A stretch of DNA of 64,000 bases from contig NZ_CP007044.2 in the NCBI RefSeq assembly GCF_000520015.2, forward strand, positions 434,001 to 498,000, written 5' to 3'. Shown in pieces: positions 33,182 through 41,996 of this stretch. The notes beneath the pieces are model-generated. The model did not search any database. It was given only the letters and a program-made list of their open reading frames with translations, and was not told the origin of the DNA. The position numbers and the translations under genes are program-made. Origin of the DNA: Chania multitudinisentens RB-25. GTDB taxonomy: Bacteria > Pseudomonadota > Gammaproteobacteria > Enterobacterales > Enterobacteriaceae. How positions within the stretch are numbered: position 1 is the stretch's first letter; each line of letters begins with the position of its first letter.

Positions 33182-35110
33182 ATGGCAACACCTGCATACT
33201 ACATAAATGGCGTGCCCTATGAGGCTAGCGGCCAGGTTATCATAACCATCGGCCCTACCAACCCCGTGGGAAATGTTGGGCCTAGCCCCATCGCGCCATT
33301 TCCCGTTCATGTTCCATGGCAGCAAACTCATGGTGGTGGGAGCATAGCGTATGACCCGAACAAAGTGATTTTTTACGGATTATATCCTCTGCGTGATAGC
33401 CAGATAAAAATAAATCAAATATTACAACAGGCTAAAAATACTTATCCGCAGAATGCAGAACAAATCAGGGATGAGGCCAAGGCGTTACTTAGCGAATTAA
33501 AAAAATCAGGACTCATTGTCAACCCTGAAATTAATTCAGCCATAAGTGTATTACAGGAGGCGATTAATTCATTACAGATGAATATTGATTCCAAAAATCA
33601 GGAGGAACAAAATGTCAACAGAAAAGAACAGGAGGCAGAAAATGCATTTCTAGACTTTATGAAAAAACATAATCTCTCGAATTTTATCGACAAGTCTGCT
33701 GCCATGATTGACGCAGCCATATCAACAACGGGGCCATGGCTCATTAAATTATGGAATGAGGCAGTTCCCCCTAAAATTAGCGCGGAAATTGAGGGAAAAA
33801 ATAAACTTATTACATACCTTGACTGGGTAAAAACTATCACGGAAGACGTAAATAGGAAGAAAAATCTCTTAGTTGAAATAAAAAACAGAGTTGAAGCTGA
33901 AGAAGCACGGAAAGTTCTGTTTGCTAAAGCAGGGATTTTACTTACCCCGGTCTATACGCCTGAAATGGTTAAATCAGCCCAATCTGCTCTAATTGCTGCC
34001 GGAAGGATGATACTGAACCGCGCCTCGGGAATGGTGCAATTATCAACGATTGCCGAAGGTATTCTGACTACGACCAGTGAAGGGGCTGGCTCGATAGCCG
34101 GTGCGTTGTGGCGAGGCGCTACGGAGTTGAGCAGAATAGCCACCGTGAGCACGGTCGGGTCGACAGTCGGTGCTCTTGTGGTAGGATTCTGGCCAAAGGA
34201 AGCAGGACTAGGTAGCGATCAAATTGAAGGGCGAGACTATGAGATGTTCGCTGCTCAGGCTCAACTGTTTGCTGCTGGCAAAGTCAATATTCAGCCTGAA
34301 ATGACCTCGGTCAATCTACCTGTACGTGGTTTTATCACGGCGGAGAATGGTCGGCAGTATGCCGCCTTGGTTAAAACGGGCGTAAACGGCGTCTCTGCGA
34401 ACGTGCCGGTGCTGAGGGCGGTACGTGACGAGAAAACCGGGCTGGATAAAATTACGTTGCCAGCAGTAGGTGGGGTTCCGGCACGTACTATTCTGGCTAA
34501 CCCGGTTCCTACTGGGCCAGCAGCGCCATCCCATACCGGGAACAGCTCACCGGTTCCGGTGACACCGGTGCATACCGGAACGGAAATAAAGCAGGTTGCC
34601 AGCATTGTGACAACCACCTACCCTGCGGATGATCTTAAAGATATTCAAGACTTCATCTATTGGCAGCCAGACGCCACGGGAAGCGGTGTTGAACCGATTT
34701 ATGTCATGTTGAGTAGTTCGGTTAATACTAGGCAACAGGAGCGGTTCGATGAGTTGGGAAAAATTTTTGATAAAAGCAATTCATCTACAGATTTAAAAAT
34801 TGAGGGTAAAACGATTAAACAAGGGCCAGAGAGTAACAGCTATGGGACCACCAAGGTTTACGAAGGGAAGGAGTTAACTGATCAGCAGATTCATAACTAT
34901 GCACAAGAACTTGCAGGTAAGGTAAATTTAGTAGAAGTCAAATCTGGAATTTACAAAGCGAAACTTGCTGATGGAACATCTATCACTCTACGAAATATTT
35001 CTACATCTGCAGGCAAAACTAGTAGTCGTTGGACGATTGACATCCGTGACAACCCGACTATTAAGCAGGCTGGATATAAATACTCTCGCGTGGAGGTTAA
35101 ATTTAAATGA
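33182..35110 (+). CDS. S-type pyocin-like bacteriocin
   Basis: A 642-residue toxin with an AAGGAGAT ribosome site. The N-terminal part includes a Gly/Pro-rich region and a long helical segment (ILQQAKNTYPQNAEQIRDEA, coiled coil to about 260), likely receptor binding. The middle (about 330-510) is a pyocin-S translocation domain (RGFITAENGRQYAALVKTG, AVGGVPARTILANPVP, then FIYWQPDATGSGVEPIYVML). The last ~110 residues are the toxin, ending in LADGTSITLRNISTSAGKTS, SRWTIDIRD and VEVKFK, which resembles BECR-fold RNase tips. No HNH motif is seen. The immunity gene overlaps its stop by four bases. Confidence 0.85.
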   Translation: MATPAYYINGVPYEASGQVIITIGPTNPVGNVGPSPIAPFPVHVPWQQTHGGGSIAYDPNKVIFYGLYPLRDSQIKINQILQQAKNTYPQNAEQIRDEAKALLSELKKSGLIVNPEINSAISVLQEAINSLQMNIDSKNQEEQNVNRKEQEAENAFLDFMKKHNLSNFIDKSAAMIDAAISTTGPWLIKLWNEAVPPKISAEIEGKNKLITYLDWVKTITEDVNRKKNLLVEIKNRVEAEEARKVLFAKAGILLTPVYTPEMVKSAQSALIAAGRMILNRASGMVQLSTIAEGILTTTSEGAGSIAGALWRGATELSRIATVSTVGSTVGALVVGFWPKEAGLGSDQIEGRDYEMFAAQAQLFAAGKVNIQPEMTSVNLPVRGFITAENGRQYAALVKTGVNGVSANVPVLRAVRDEKTGLDKITLPAVGGVPARTILANPVPTGPAAPSHTGNSSPVPVTPVHTGTEIKQVASIVTTTYPADDLKDIQDFIYWQPDATGSGVEPIYVMLSSSVNTRQQERFDELGKIFDKSNSSTDLKIEGKTIKQGPESNSYGTTKVYEGKELTDQQIHNYAQELAGKVNLVEVKSGIYKAKLADGTSITLRNISTSAGKTSSRWTIDIRDNPTIKQAGYKYSRVEVKFK

Positions 35111-35463
35111 TTAAAAGTATTAGTGAAAATGAATACAAGGAACTAGCCGATGCAGCAGAGGGGCAAACGCTTGACGCTGTATTGTGTTACTCCATCCCTG
35201 AAAAGGTTCCTGCTGACTTTAGTTTTGAAGATAGGAAAGAGATATTCCTTTGGGTTTTAACCCGTCTTTTGAACGATGGTCGAATAAAGCTTGCTAAACA
35301 CAGTAAATTTCTTGAAGGATCTGTGGAAGAACAAGTTGAGCGTTTTCGTAAAGCACTACCTAAGACAGAAGTTGAAATGGATGACGGACTTTGGTTTTTT
35401 GATGATCGCTGTCCTGGGGGGGCCGTATGGATTCTACCAAATGGCTCCCTCAACTGGACATAA
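35107..35463 (+). CDS. DUF596-family immunity protein
   Basis: A 118-residue small acidic protein matching the DUF596 pattern: LADAAEGQTLDAVL, then RKEIFLWVLTRLLNDGRIKL, EGSVEEQVERFRKALP and the end WFFDDRCPGGAVWILPNGSL. It starts with ATGA overlapping the bacteriocin stop, the classical toxin-immunity coupling, and should bind the toxin tip to protect the producer. The terminator follows. Confidence 0.85.
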   Translation: MIKSISENEYKELADAAEGQTLDAVLCYSIPEKVPADFSFEDRKEIFLWVLTRLLNDGRIKLAKHSKFLEGSVEEQVERFRKALPKTEVEMDDGLWFFDDRCPGGAVWILPNGSLNWT

Positions 35464-35566
35464 TTATTGAACAATAAAGTGTGCTGAAATGGAAAGTCAG
35501 TCTTTAAGCAAGAGTAACTATCGTTTCTATGGTCAAGATCGTTAAGCGATAGTGGCCATTTCATCA

Positions 35567-35600
35567 ACGTCCAACAAACGAGGGTTTGTTGGACGTTTTT
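35567..35600 (+). terminator. Rho-independent terminator of the bacteriocin operon
   Basis: A 13-bp perfect stem (ACGTCCAACAAAC, loop GAGG, GTTTGTTGGACGT) followed by TTTT. It ends just before the insertion site of IS481 copy A. Confidence 0.85.
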
Positions 35601-35606
35601 ATGATT

Positions 35607-36807
35607 TGTATTAGCTCAGACCTGATCTGACAGTTACCGGTTATTTATACAGGTATCTGTCAGATTACATCTGGCTTAAGTTTTTCTCAGCCCAGATGCG
35701 CTTTCCATCAAGTAATGTTTCCATTGGCGTTCTGCCACAGCACATTTTCCCCTGATGAGTTCGCTCATTATTATAGTGAGCCAGCCATTCATCAAGATCC
35801 GATTGTAATGTATCGAGCTCACCATACAGCTTTTTACGGAACGTGACCTGATAAAACTCGTTCAGTATCGTTTTGTGGAACCGCTCGCAGATGCCGTTTG
35901 TCTGCGGTGACATCGCTTTGGTTTTCGTGTGGTCGATGTCATTTATCGCCAGGTAGAGCTGGTAATCATGTTGCTCCACTTTGCCACAAAACTCTGTGCC
36001 TCTGTCGGTCAGTATTCTCAGCATTGGCAGTCCATGCGACTCGTAAAAGGGGAGCACACGGTCATTCAGCAGGTCAGCCGCAGTAATCGGGGTTTTGGTG
36101 ACATACAGCTTGCAGTGAGCAACCTTCGAGTATGTATCAACAAAGGTCTGCTGATAGATACGCCCGACGCCTTTCAGATTGCCGACGTAGAACGTATCCT
36201 GTGAGCCCAGATAGCCGGGATGGGCGGTTTCGATTTCACCACATACCTGGTCATCACTGGCTTTACGCTCCAGTGCCACTATCTGTGCTTCAGTCAGTTC
36301 GATACCGTCATGGGCCACTTTTTCTTCCAGTGCTTTCAGCCGCTTTTTGAAGTTCTCAAGTGAGTGACGCAGCCAGACAGAACGGACGCCGCTTCCTGAG
36401 ATAAAAACGCCTTGTTTACGCAGTTCATTACTGCTCCGGTGCTGACCATGCGCAGGGAACGCGATAGCGTAATCAACAACGGCCTGCTCAGTGGCATTAT
36501 CAGTACGGTTTTTGATGTTGGAAGCACGTCGACTGCGGTTAATTAGTGCATCCACGCCACCTTCATCAGCCAACTCCCGATAACGGTAAAACGTATCGCG
36601 TGAGACGCCCATGATTTTACAGGCTTTTGACACGTTGCTAAGTTCTTCGGCCAGATTGAGCAAACCTGTTTTGTGTTTGATGACAGGATTGTTAGTATGA
36701 AGCATGAGAGTTACCTCGTGTTTTGTATAAGGATTCGACACCCATATCAAAACCGGTAACTCTCAACCTTTCAAGGTCATGTGTCAGATCAAGTCGCGAC
36801 TAATACA
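35607..36807 (-). mobile_element. IS481-family element, copy A
   Basis: A 1201-bp element with terminal repeats TGTATTAG-TCAGACCTGATC and TGTATTAGTCGCGACTTGAT (minus strand). It is flanked by a perfect 7-bp target duplication, TATGATT (35600-35606 and 36808-36814), so it is an intact simple insertion. Copy B at 57999-59199 has the same length; I noticed one difference between the two transposases. Confidence 0.92.
35665..36705 (-). CDS. IS481-family transposase, copy A
   Basis: A 346-residue transposase. The N-terminus has a helix-turn-helix (VSKACKIMGVSRDTFYRYRE) and the DDE integrase core begins near VDTYSKVAHCKLYVTK, with the middle acid in RILTDRGTEF and the final Glu in ICERFHKTILNEF. 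The start at 36705 (MLHTNNPV) is preferred because GAGG lies eight bases upstream; the frame extends a further 15 codons. It appears complete. Confidence 0.9.
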   Translation of the reverse strand: MLHTNNPVIKHKTGLLNLAEELSNVSKACKIMGVSRDTFYRYRELADEGGVDALINRSRRASNIKNRTDNATEQAVVDYAIAFPAHGQHRSSNELRKQGVFISGSGVRSVWLRHSLENFKKRLKALEEKVAHDGIELTEAQIVALERKASDDQVCGEIETAHPGYLGSQDTFYVGNLKGVGRIYQQTFVDTYSKVAHCKLYVTKTPITAADLLNDRVLPFYESHGLPMLRILTDRGTEFCGKVEQHDYQLYLAINDIDHTKTKAMSPQTNGICERFHKTILNEFYQVTFRKKLYGELDTLQSDLDEWLAHYNNERTHQGKMCCGRTPMETLLDGKRIWAEKNLSQM

Positions 36808-36919
36808 TATGATTGTGTGTTTTTTGATCAAATCTGTGATATTCAGCGTTCTCTTAATCTATCCACTTTTCTATGTTCCGATATACTGAATTTTAGCGTG
36901 ATAACGGGACATTCACACC

Positions 36920-36955
36920 ATGCTGATGGGATATGCACGGGTTTCAAGCGCTGAC
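36920..36955 (+). mobile_element. Resolvase start of a Tn3-type transposon, fragment
   Basis: Twelve codons read MLMGYARVSSAD, the N-terminus of serine resolvases/invertases, cut off by IS3 copy A. The AT-rich stretch to the left (36870-36910, TTCCGATATACTGAATTTTA) could be the res site. Confidence 0.5.
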
Positions 36956-36972
36956 TGTAGTCCCTCCAGTTT

Positions 36973-37812
36973 TTAGTACCACCGCCAATGAGGATCTCCG
37001 GCCAGTTTTTGCCTCGCATAGATAACCGGTGGCATATCACCCAGTGAGCTATGTGGGCGTTCCTCGTTATATTCTGTGCGCCAGTCTTCTGTGAGTTCAC
37101 ATACTTCAGACAATGTTCTGAACAGATACATATCAAGTATTTCTGTTCGCAACGTTTTGTTAAATCGCTCGATAAATCCGTTCTGCATCGGCTTTCCGGG
37201 CTGAATAAAATCGAGTATCACTCCATGCATCTCTGCCCACTCGGATAAGGCTGCGGCAGTGAGTTCTGGCCCGTTATCACTTCGTATATAAGTCGGGTAG
37301 CCGCGTTCTGCACTTAATCGCTCCAGAATGCGCACAACACGATGAGCCGGTATATTCAAGTCAACTTCGATTGCCAGTGCTTCCCGGTTAAAGTCATCAA
37401 CTACGTTAAATAACCGGAATCGCCGCCCGTCGCTCAAGGCATCACTCATAAAATCAACTGACCAACAGTGGTTCATTTTATGTGGAATAACCAACGGCTG
37501 TGGATGCCTGTTCGGTAAGCGTTTTTTTCCTTTGCGTCGGAAGTTGAGTTTTAACAATCGATAGATCCGGTAAACCCGCTTTGCATTCCACAGTAATCCT
37601 GCTTGGCGTAACTTATTGAACATAAGTCCAAAACCATAGGCCGGATACTAATGCGCCAGTTTTTGTAGCGCCTCAACCACAGGCAGATCCCGTACTGTGT
37701 TCGGGCAATAATGCAACAGGCTTCGACTGATACCGATAATCCGGCACCCGCGTCGTTCGCTGGCCTGATGTTCCGTCATGACGTAACGCACCAACTCACG
37801 CTTTTCGGGTAC
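36973..37812 (-). pseudogene. IS3 orfB (transposase catalytic part), copy A, interrupted
   Basis: The DDE core is present: HCWSVDFMSDAL, YIRSDNGPEL and GFIERFNKTLRTEIL. A TAG stop at 37648-37650 replaces the glutamine codon seen in copy B (HQYPAYG). The normal product would come from a -1 frameshift at the A-run near the end of orfA. This copy should not make active transposase. Confidence 0.85.
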
Positions 37813-37814
37813 CG

Positions 37815-38081
37815 TTAAAGTTTTTTTGAAACAACATCCTTAAGAATTTCATGATCTAAGCTCAAGGAAGCATACATCTGCTTTAACCGACGGTTTTCCT
37901 CTTCCAGCTCTTTCATTCGTTTGATATCAGAGGACTCCATGCCGCCGTATTTAGATTTCCAGTTATAATAGCTGGCTTCCGACACACCGTTTTCACGGCA
38001 CACATCCTTCACATGCCGACCCCCTTCAACTTCTTTCAGGACCCTCAGGATCTGAGTTTCAGTGAAACGCGCTTTCTTCAT
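37815..38081 (-). CDS. IS3 orfA, copy A
   Basis: An 88-residue helix-turn-helix protein (FTETQILRVLKEVEGGRHVK, then VCRENGVSEASYYNWKSKYG) with a leucine-zipper-like C-terminus (ELEEENRRLKQMYASLSL). It ends at an A-rich slippery run just before orfB. One of a few differences from copy B is GGMES versus GGMGS. Confidence 0.9.
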   Translation of the reverse strand: MKKARFTETQILRVLKEVEGGRHVKDVCRENGVSEASYYNWKSKYGGMESSDIKRMKELEEENRRLKQMYASLSLDHEILKDVVSKKL

Positions 38082-38159
38082 GATGAGCCTCCATTGGTTG
38101 CATTTTAACCAGAGAACTCCATTAAGCGGTAAGACTAAATTCAGGGGGGACTACACGTG

Positions 38160-38183
38160 CCTATGCTAATGCGACATAACCCT
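38160..38183 (-). repeat. IS6-like terminus, 24 bp
   Basis: The sequence CCTATGCTAATGCGACATAACC matches the outer end of the IS6-like remnants (TAATGCGACAGAACC) with a small change. It lies between IS3 copy A and the LuxR-type gene. Confidence 0.5.
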
Positions 38184-38198
38184 CTCATCATCCAGTAT

Positions 38199-38822
38199 TC
38201 AAGGCGAGATGAGCAGGGGGGGAAAAGAGTGAATGCCTAATTTTCTCATCGCCGACCGCTTGTGAGAACTGATGGTTTTGTGGTTAAGCGTTAACTCACA
38301 AGCCAGTTGTTCAACACTTTTTCCTTTTAGCAGGCTCTGCAATATGTTCATTTCTCTGCTCGAAAGTACGTTGGTCTTTTTTACAACAGAGGTATGTTCT
38401 ATTTGGTCAGGCTGGTTTATGCGGGAAAACTCACTTTTTATTTTCTCAATAGAGTCGTTGATACTCAGAACGCGACTGACGTTTTCCATTCCAGCCAAAT
38501 AGCGTTTTACCGCATCATTGCATTTAGCATCGGTGAAGATGAGCACTTTGCTGTTGGGATGATGTCTCGGGATATGACGGTTCATGACCTCCAACAACGC
38601 GAGTACATTGTAATTAAGATAACTTAGCTCCAGGATAATAACGCCAAGGCCGCGCTGTGATATTAATTTATCTTCCGCTTGCTTAAGGCTACTTATACTA
38701 AATACGGCATTGTTATCGGATTCATCACAGGCAGAGTTTAATACGGTTTCAAGTCCTAAACGCGTAAACTCACATGAGCACTGCAACAATACCTTCCTGG
38801 TTTTATTCTTTTTATTTTTCAT
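38199..38822 (-). CDS. LuxR-type regulator of the CS1-type fimbrial cluster
   Basis: A 207-residue regulator. The receiver-like N-terminus (KVLLQCSCEFTRLGLETVL) has a glutamate at the phospho-acceptor position (VIILELSY), so it is a pseudo-receiver. The C-terminal helix-turn-helix reads LSSREMNILQSLLKGKSVEQ, then NHKTISSHKRSAMRKLG. It is last in line after the fimbrial tip gene, separated by about 110 bases, and may have its own promoter. Architecture is the same as the regulator at 21624, and it recalls FimW/FimZ-type fimbrial regulators. Confidence 0.8.
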   Translation of the reverse strand: MKNKKNKTRKVLLQCSCEFTRLGLETVLNSACDESDNNAVFSISSLKQAEDKLISQRGLGVIILELSYLNYNVLALLEVMNRHIPRHHPNSKVLIFTDAKCNDAVKRYLAGMENVSRVLSINDSIEKIKSEFSRINQPDQIEHTSVVKKTNVLSSREMNILQSLLKGKSVEQLACELTLNHKTISSHKRSAMRKLGIHSFPPLLISP

Positions 38823-38931
38823 TTTCCATAATTCAGCAGTTGAATTAAATTATAATAGGCAAGGGCCAAGATATAATAACAGGCCATTGCCTCGTAGGGT
38901 TAGAGGCATTAATAATAAGTAATAGGGTTAT

Positions 38932-39975
38932 CTATGCTTTAGGGGTAATTACAAAATTTACGGTATCCGTATGCAAACCACTTTGCGTTGACGCGGTTTT
39001 AAATAAGCTCACCGCAGGAGTCCAACACATCTCGCTTCTGCCATTTACGCCGCTGGGTGCTTGCGATAGCGTAATATACTTGGCGGTTGCCGCAGGGAAA
39101 GAGAAATTATTCCCCGTCACGCTATCATTACTGACCAGCTGCAGGTTGTAAGGCAGTTGGCTGCCCGCCGCACCATTCATCATAAACAGATTACGCCCAC
39201 CTTGCAGGTTTGTGCCATTAGTGACACCCAACGCATACTCTTTATTTCTTACTCCAGCGCTCACATAACTGACACACAGATTATTGCTGCCGATATTTTT
39301 AATGGAAGCCGCATAACCGTTTCCTGGCGCGGTCACCTCGGGTAAATCCCCTACATCTGCCGCATTCAACTCCCAAACAGCGGATTTAAGGCTGAACTCC
39401 GGCTCCGGTGGCTCAAGCTCGGTAATCGGGGGCAGAGTAGCCGGAGGTGTAGCACCCCCATGGCAAATGCCGCCCGGCAGAACCAGCAAGGGGGTTTCCT
39501 GACCACCACCATTTTCGGATATGTGGGTATAACGCATAAACAAGGCCGGATAAGCATTGTTTCCCGCCGTCGTGAAATTAATGGAAAATGTCCCCCCCGA
39601 GGTGATTATGTTGTCATTAGAGCCGGTACCGAAAAACAGCAGGCGTTCAGTTGCACTCGAAATCCTTACCGAAGCGGGCCCGGTCATGTTATTCCATCCG
39701 GGGGAGGTTACCCTTTGAATATAGGCAGTCAATGGTCTCCCTGTCCGCGTATCCAACCCTGGCAGCCAGGCATAGAAGGTATTATTCGCCGTACTCGAAG
39801 CACCATTGTTGGCATAAAAAATATTCAGCCTGAATGTGGCTCGCCACTGACCAGGGCCAATATTGGTGACGTTGCAATTACTGAAGCTTGGTGAATAGGT
39901 TGCTGCCAGTACTGATGTAGACATCAGTAGCAACGTGCTGGCACCTAATAGAGCCAGCCCAAATAGCTTTTTCAT
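38932..39975 (-). CDS. CS1-type fimbrial tip adhesin (CooD/CblD-like)
   Basis: A 347-residue exported protein with a signal peptide ending SVLAATYS. The N-terminal half (about 25-170) would be the adhesive domain and contains a disulfide-capable pair (NCNVTN and GGICHGG). A Pro-rich hinge (ATPPATLPPITELEPPEPEF) leads to a C-terminal pilin domain with another cysteine pair (NLCVSY and EMCWTP) ending in a donor-strand-type motif. Length and two-domain layout fit CooD/CfaE-type minor tip subunits. It ends the structural part of the operon. Confidence 0.85.
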   Translation of the reverse strand: MKKLFGLALLGASTLLLMSTSVLAATYSPSFSNCNVTNIGPGQWRATFRLNIFYANNGASSTANNTFYAWLPGLDTRTGRPLTAYIQRVTSPGWNNMTGPASVRISSATERLLFFGTGSNDNIITSGGTFSINFTTAGNNAYPALFMRYTHISENGGGQETPLLVLPGGICHGGATPPATLPPITELEPPEPEFSLKSAVWELNAADVGDLPEVTAPGNGYAASIKNIGSNNLCVSYVSAGVRNKEYALGVTNGTNLQGGRNLFMMNGAAGSQLPYNLQLVSNDSVTGNNFSFPAATAKYITLSQAPSGVNGRSEMCWTPAVSLFKTASTQSGLHTDTVNFVITPKA

Positions 39976-40058
39976 AAAATCCTCTGGCGATTAACGCGCA
40001 TCTTCCTGATTACTTAAATTACATTCAATAGACGATGGTCTGTGTCAGTAGCGGTGCC

Positions 40059-40580
40059 TTACACCTTGACTTCAAACATCAAAACCAGCTTGCCTGCGTA
40101 ATTACCCGATAACGTACCCAAGACCCCCATGGGCTGGCGGGCCACGACAGACAGCAGATAGCTGCCGGTTGACGTGTCCCCAGCCTGAACCGGGTTGCTG
40201 AAGCTGACTGGTGTGGTGCCCAACGTCTGTAATGTGGTGCTATTGGTACCAAAACCTACCCGTTCGGTGGTAAACGCCAGCGTGCTGTCGGTTTCATGCA
40301 TCAGCACCAGCGGCTCCACCAGGGAAACGGTAAATTCACGCTCGTTGCGGATGCTGACCTGGATCGGCACCTGTGCCTGATAGCGAGTGATATCGCTGCC
40401 TGCGCTGTTGCTCAAGACCAGCGTGTCGTACCAGCCTCCTCCCGGCTTTTCGACGGTGATTTTGGGCCGATCGGTCAGCATGATGCTGACCGGCACACCG
40501 CCCAGTGCGATATCTGCCGCTCCGGTGGCATGTCCCCACAATAACAATACGGCGCCTGTTATCCGCTGCCACATCCTCAT
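40059..40580 (-). CDS. CS1-type fimbrial minor subunit
   Basis: A 173-residue exported pilin starting MRMWQRITGAVLLLWG at 40580; GGGAGA lies six bases upstream. After the signal peptide (ends TGAADI) there is an Ig-like pilin fold: VPVSIMLTDRPKITVEK, EFTVSLVEPLVLMHETD, and a typical beta-strand end YAGKLVLMFEVKV. This resembles the CooA/CfaB family ending of the major subunit (QGDLVMLFEPKL). No cysteine is seen in the mature part, as in CooA-type pilins. Confidence 0.75.
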   Translation of the reverse strand: MRMWQRITGAVLLLWGHATGAADIALGGVPVSIMLTDRPKITVEKPGGGWYDTLVLSNSAGSDITRYQAQVPIQVSIRNEREFTVSLVEPLVLMHETDSTLAFTTERVGFGTNSTTLQTLGTTPVSFSNPVQAGDTSTGSYLLSVVARQPMGVLGTLSGNYAGKLVLMFEVKV

Positions 40581-40596
40581 GCATTCTCTCCCATTA

Positions 40597-41277
40597 TTAT
40601 TTTTTCCCTGCCTCACACCGCAGAGTGAAAGGTTTATTTTGCGCTTTGCCACTCAGGGTTTGAGCCGATATCAAGCGGGGTGTATCCGGATAAACATTAA
40701 AATTATCTATGGCCTGCCCATCCTGTTGCAGGTCACTGAACTCAACCCGTACCGTGCCGGTAGCTTCCAGTTGCAGCCCTTGTTCCCCGCAACGGGACTG
40801 CCAGGTCGCCGTCTGATTGGCCGGCAACTGACGTACCAACCCGTTAAATCCTAAGCTGACCAACATCACGTTATTATTGGTGCCGCTGATGCTGGCTTTC
40901 TGTTGAGGAATAACGGCCAGCCGGTATACCTTTTCTTTGTCTGGCTGCTTCAACACATTAAGCTGCACCTGGTTTTCCTGCCGTGGCCCCAGTGATAATT
41001 TGAACGGGGTGGCATACAGAAACGGTTCTTTAATCAGACCGATGGGGATCATCTGCTCTTCCTCTGGGGGAACACCGGGGTTGGTGACCTGATACAGAGT
41101 AATGTTGACAAACTCTGGTGTATCACCGGTGTTACTCACCCAAACCACCGCCTGTTCTTCCTGAATCTCCGCCACCTTCGGTTTGATATCAATCTGTGCC
41201 AGGGCCGCTTCCCAAGGAAAAATACACAGTAATATTCCGGCAACCTTACGGGCAGCGAATGTCAAACGGCTGGCCAT
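40597..41277 (-). CDS. CS1-type fimbrial periplasmic chaperone 2 (CooB-like)
   Basis: A 226-residue chaperone of the alternate chaperone family. The signal peptide ends ALAQIDI. The N-domain contains EEQAVVWVSNTGDTPEFVNI and the subunit-binding arginine/lysine region IGLIKEPFLYATPFKLSLGP. The C-domain has a cysteine pair (SRCGEQGLQ and LRCEAGKK). The start at 41277 (MASRLTF) has AAGGAA six bases upstream and overlaps the end of chaperone 1 by about 32 bases. Two chaperones in one operon is a known feature of some alpha-type fimbriae. Confidence 0.85.
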   Translation of the reverse strand: MASRLTFAARKVAGILLCIFPWEAALAQIDIKPKVAEIQEEQAVVWVSNTGDTPEFVNITLYQVTNPGVPPEEEQMIPIGLIKEPFLYATPFKLSLGPRQENQVQLNVLKQPDKEKVYRLAVIPQQKASISGTNNNVMLVSLGFNGLVRQLPANQTATWQSRCGEQGLQLEATGTVRVEFSDLQQDGQAIDNFNVYPDTPRLISAQTLSGKAQNKPFTLRCEAGKK

Positions 41278-41968
41278 CGGCATTTCCTTTCAGAGTTTCC
41301 ACAGGGAAGACGCGCGGTGTCCCCGGAAACACTTTCTGCTCCGCAGACAGGCTGCCCGCAGGGGTTACCTGCAAATCACGAAACAGGCTGCTGACGTTAC
41401 CAGTAACGGTCAGTTGCAACCCAGCAGAGGTACACTGGTGATTCCAGCCTTTTACTTGTGCGCCACTTGGCGGCAAATGATGAACCACTACGCCATACCC
41501 GACGCCGAAAGTGATTGGCGCACTGACTTTGTCTTTACTCTCTTCCCCAACCACCTTGATGCTGGAAACCGGAACGATATACAACCGATATAAGGTTTCC
41601 TTGGCTGGCGCTTTCAGCGCCACCAGGTTGATATCCCGTTTCTGGCCCGGCCCCAGCGTCAATTTGCCCGGATTGGCCATCATTTCTGGTAAACTGATAT
41701 CCCCAATGGCGGTTTTGCGCTCAGGGGTTTCACCTGGGTTTTCAATACGTACCAGGTCTACTTTCAAGTAAAGGGGCTTATCACCCAGGTTGCTGACCTG
41801 TACCGTTTTGGTCTGCTGGCCCTCTACCATGCTGCGGGCTGGCATCACCATCAGTTGCCCGTCAGCCCGTGCCAAACCGCTCAAGGCCATGAGGCCAATC
41901 ACCAACCCGAAGCCTATCCTGTTCATCGTTTGTTTCATGGTTTTTCTCATCATCTTTAATTTATTCAA
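41246..41968 (-). CDS. CS1-type fimbrial periplasmic chaperone 1 (CooB-like)
   Basis: A 240-residue chaperone with a signal peptide ending LARADGQ. The N-domain has VEGQQTKTVQVSNLGDKPLY and the beta-strand region MMANPGKLTLGPGQKRDINL that would donate a strand to subunits. The C-domain has a cysteine pair (HQCTSAGL and DIRCP). Several in-frame ATGs lie at the start, so the true start could be within 15 codons of 41968. It pairs with the usher just upstream. Confidence 0.85.
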   Translation of the reverse strand: MNKLKMMRKTMKQTMNRIGFGLVIGLMALSGLARADGQLMVMPARSMVEGQQTKTVQVSNLGDKPLYLKVDLVRIENPGETPERKTAIGDISLPEMMANPGKLTLGPGQKRDINLVALKAPAKETLYRLYIVPVSSIKVVGEESKDKVSAPITFGVGYGVVVHHLPPSGAQVKGWNHQCTSAGLQLTVTGNVSSLFRDLQVTPAGSLSAEQKVFPGTPRVFPVETLKGNADGQPFDIRCP

Positions 41969-41996
41969 TATGTTAAATGGTTTTCTCTGCGCGAGC

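Larger units (their letters stand above)
36956..38155 (-). mobile_element. IS3-family (IS407-group) element, copy A
   Basis: A 1200-bp element with ends TGTAGTCCCTCCAGTTTT and TGTAGTCCCCCCTGAATTT (inner strand). It contains orfA and an orfB broken by an in-frame stop. The four-base flanks (TGAC and CGTG) do not match, so no target duplication is left. Confidence 0.88.
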
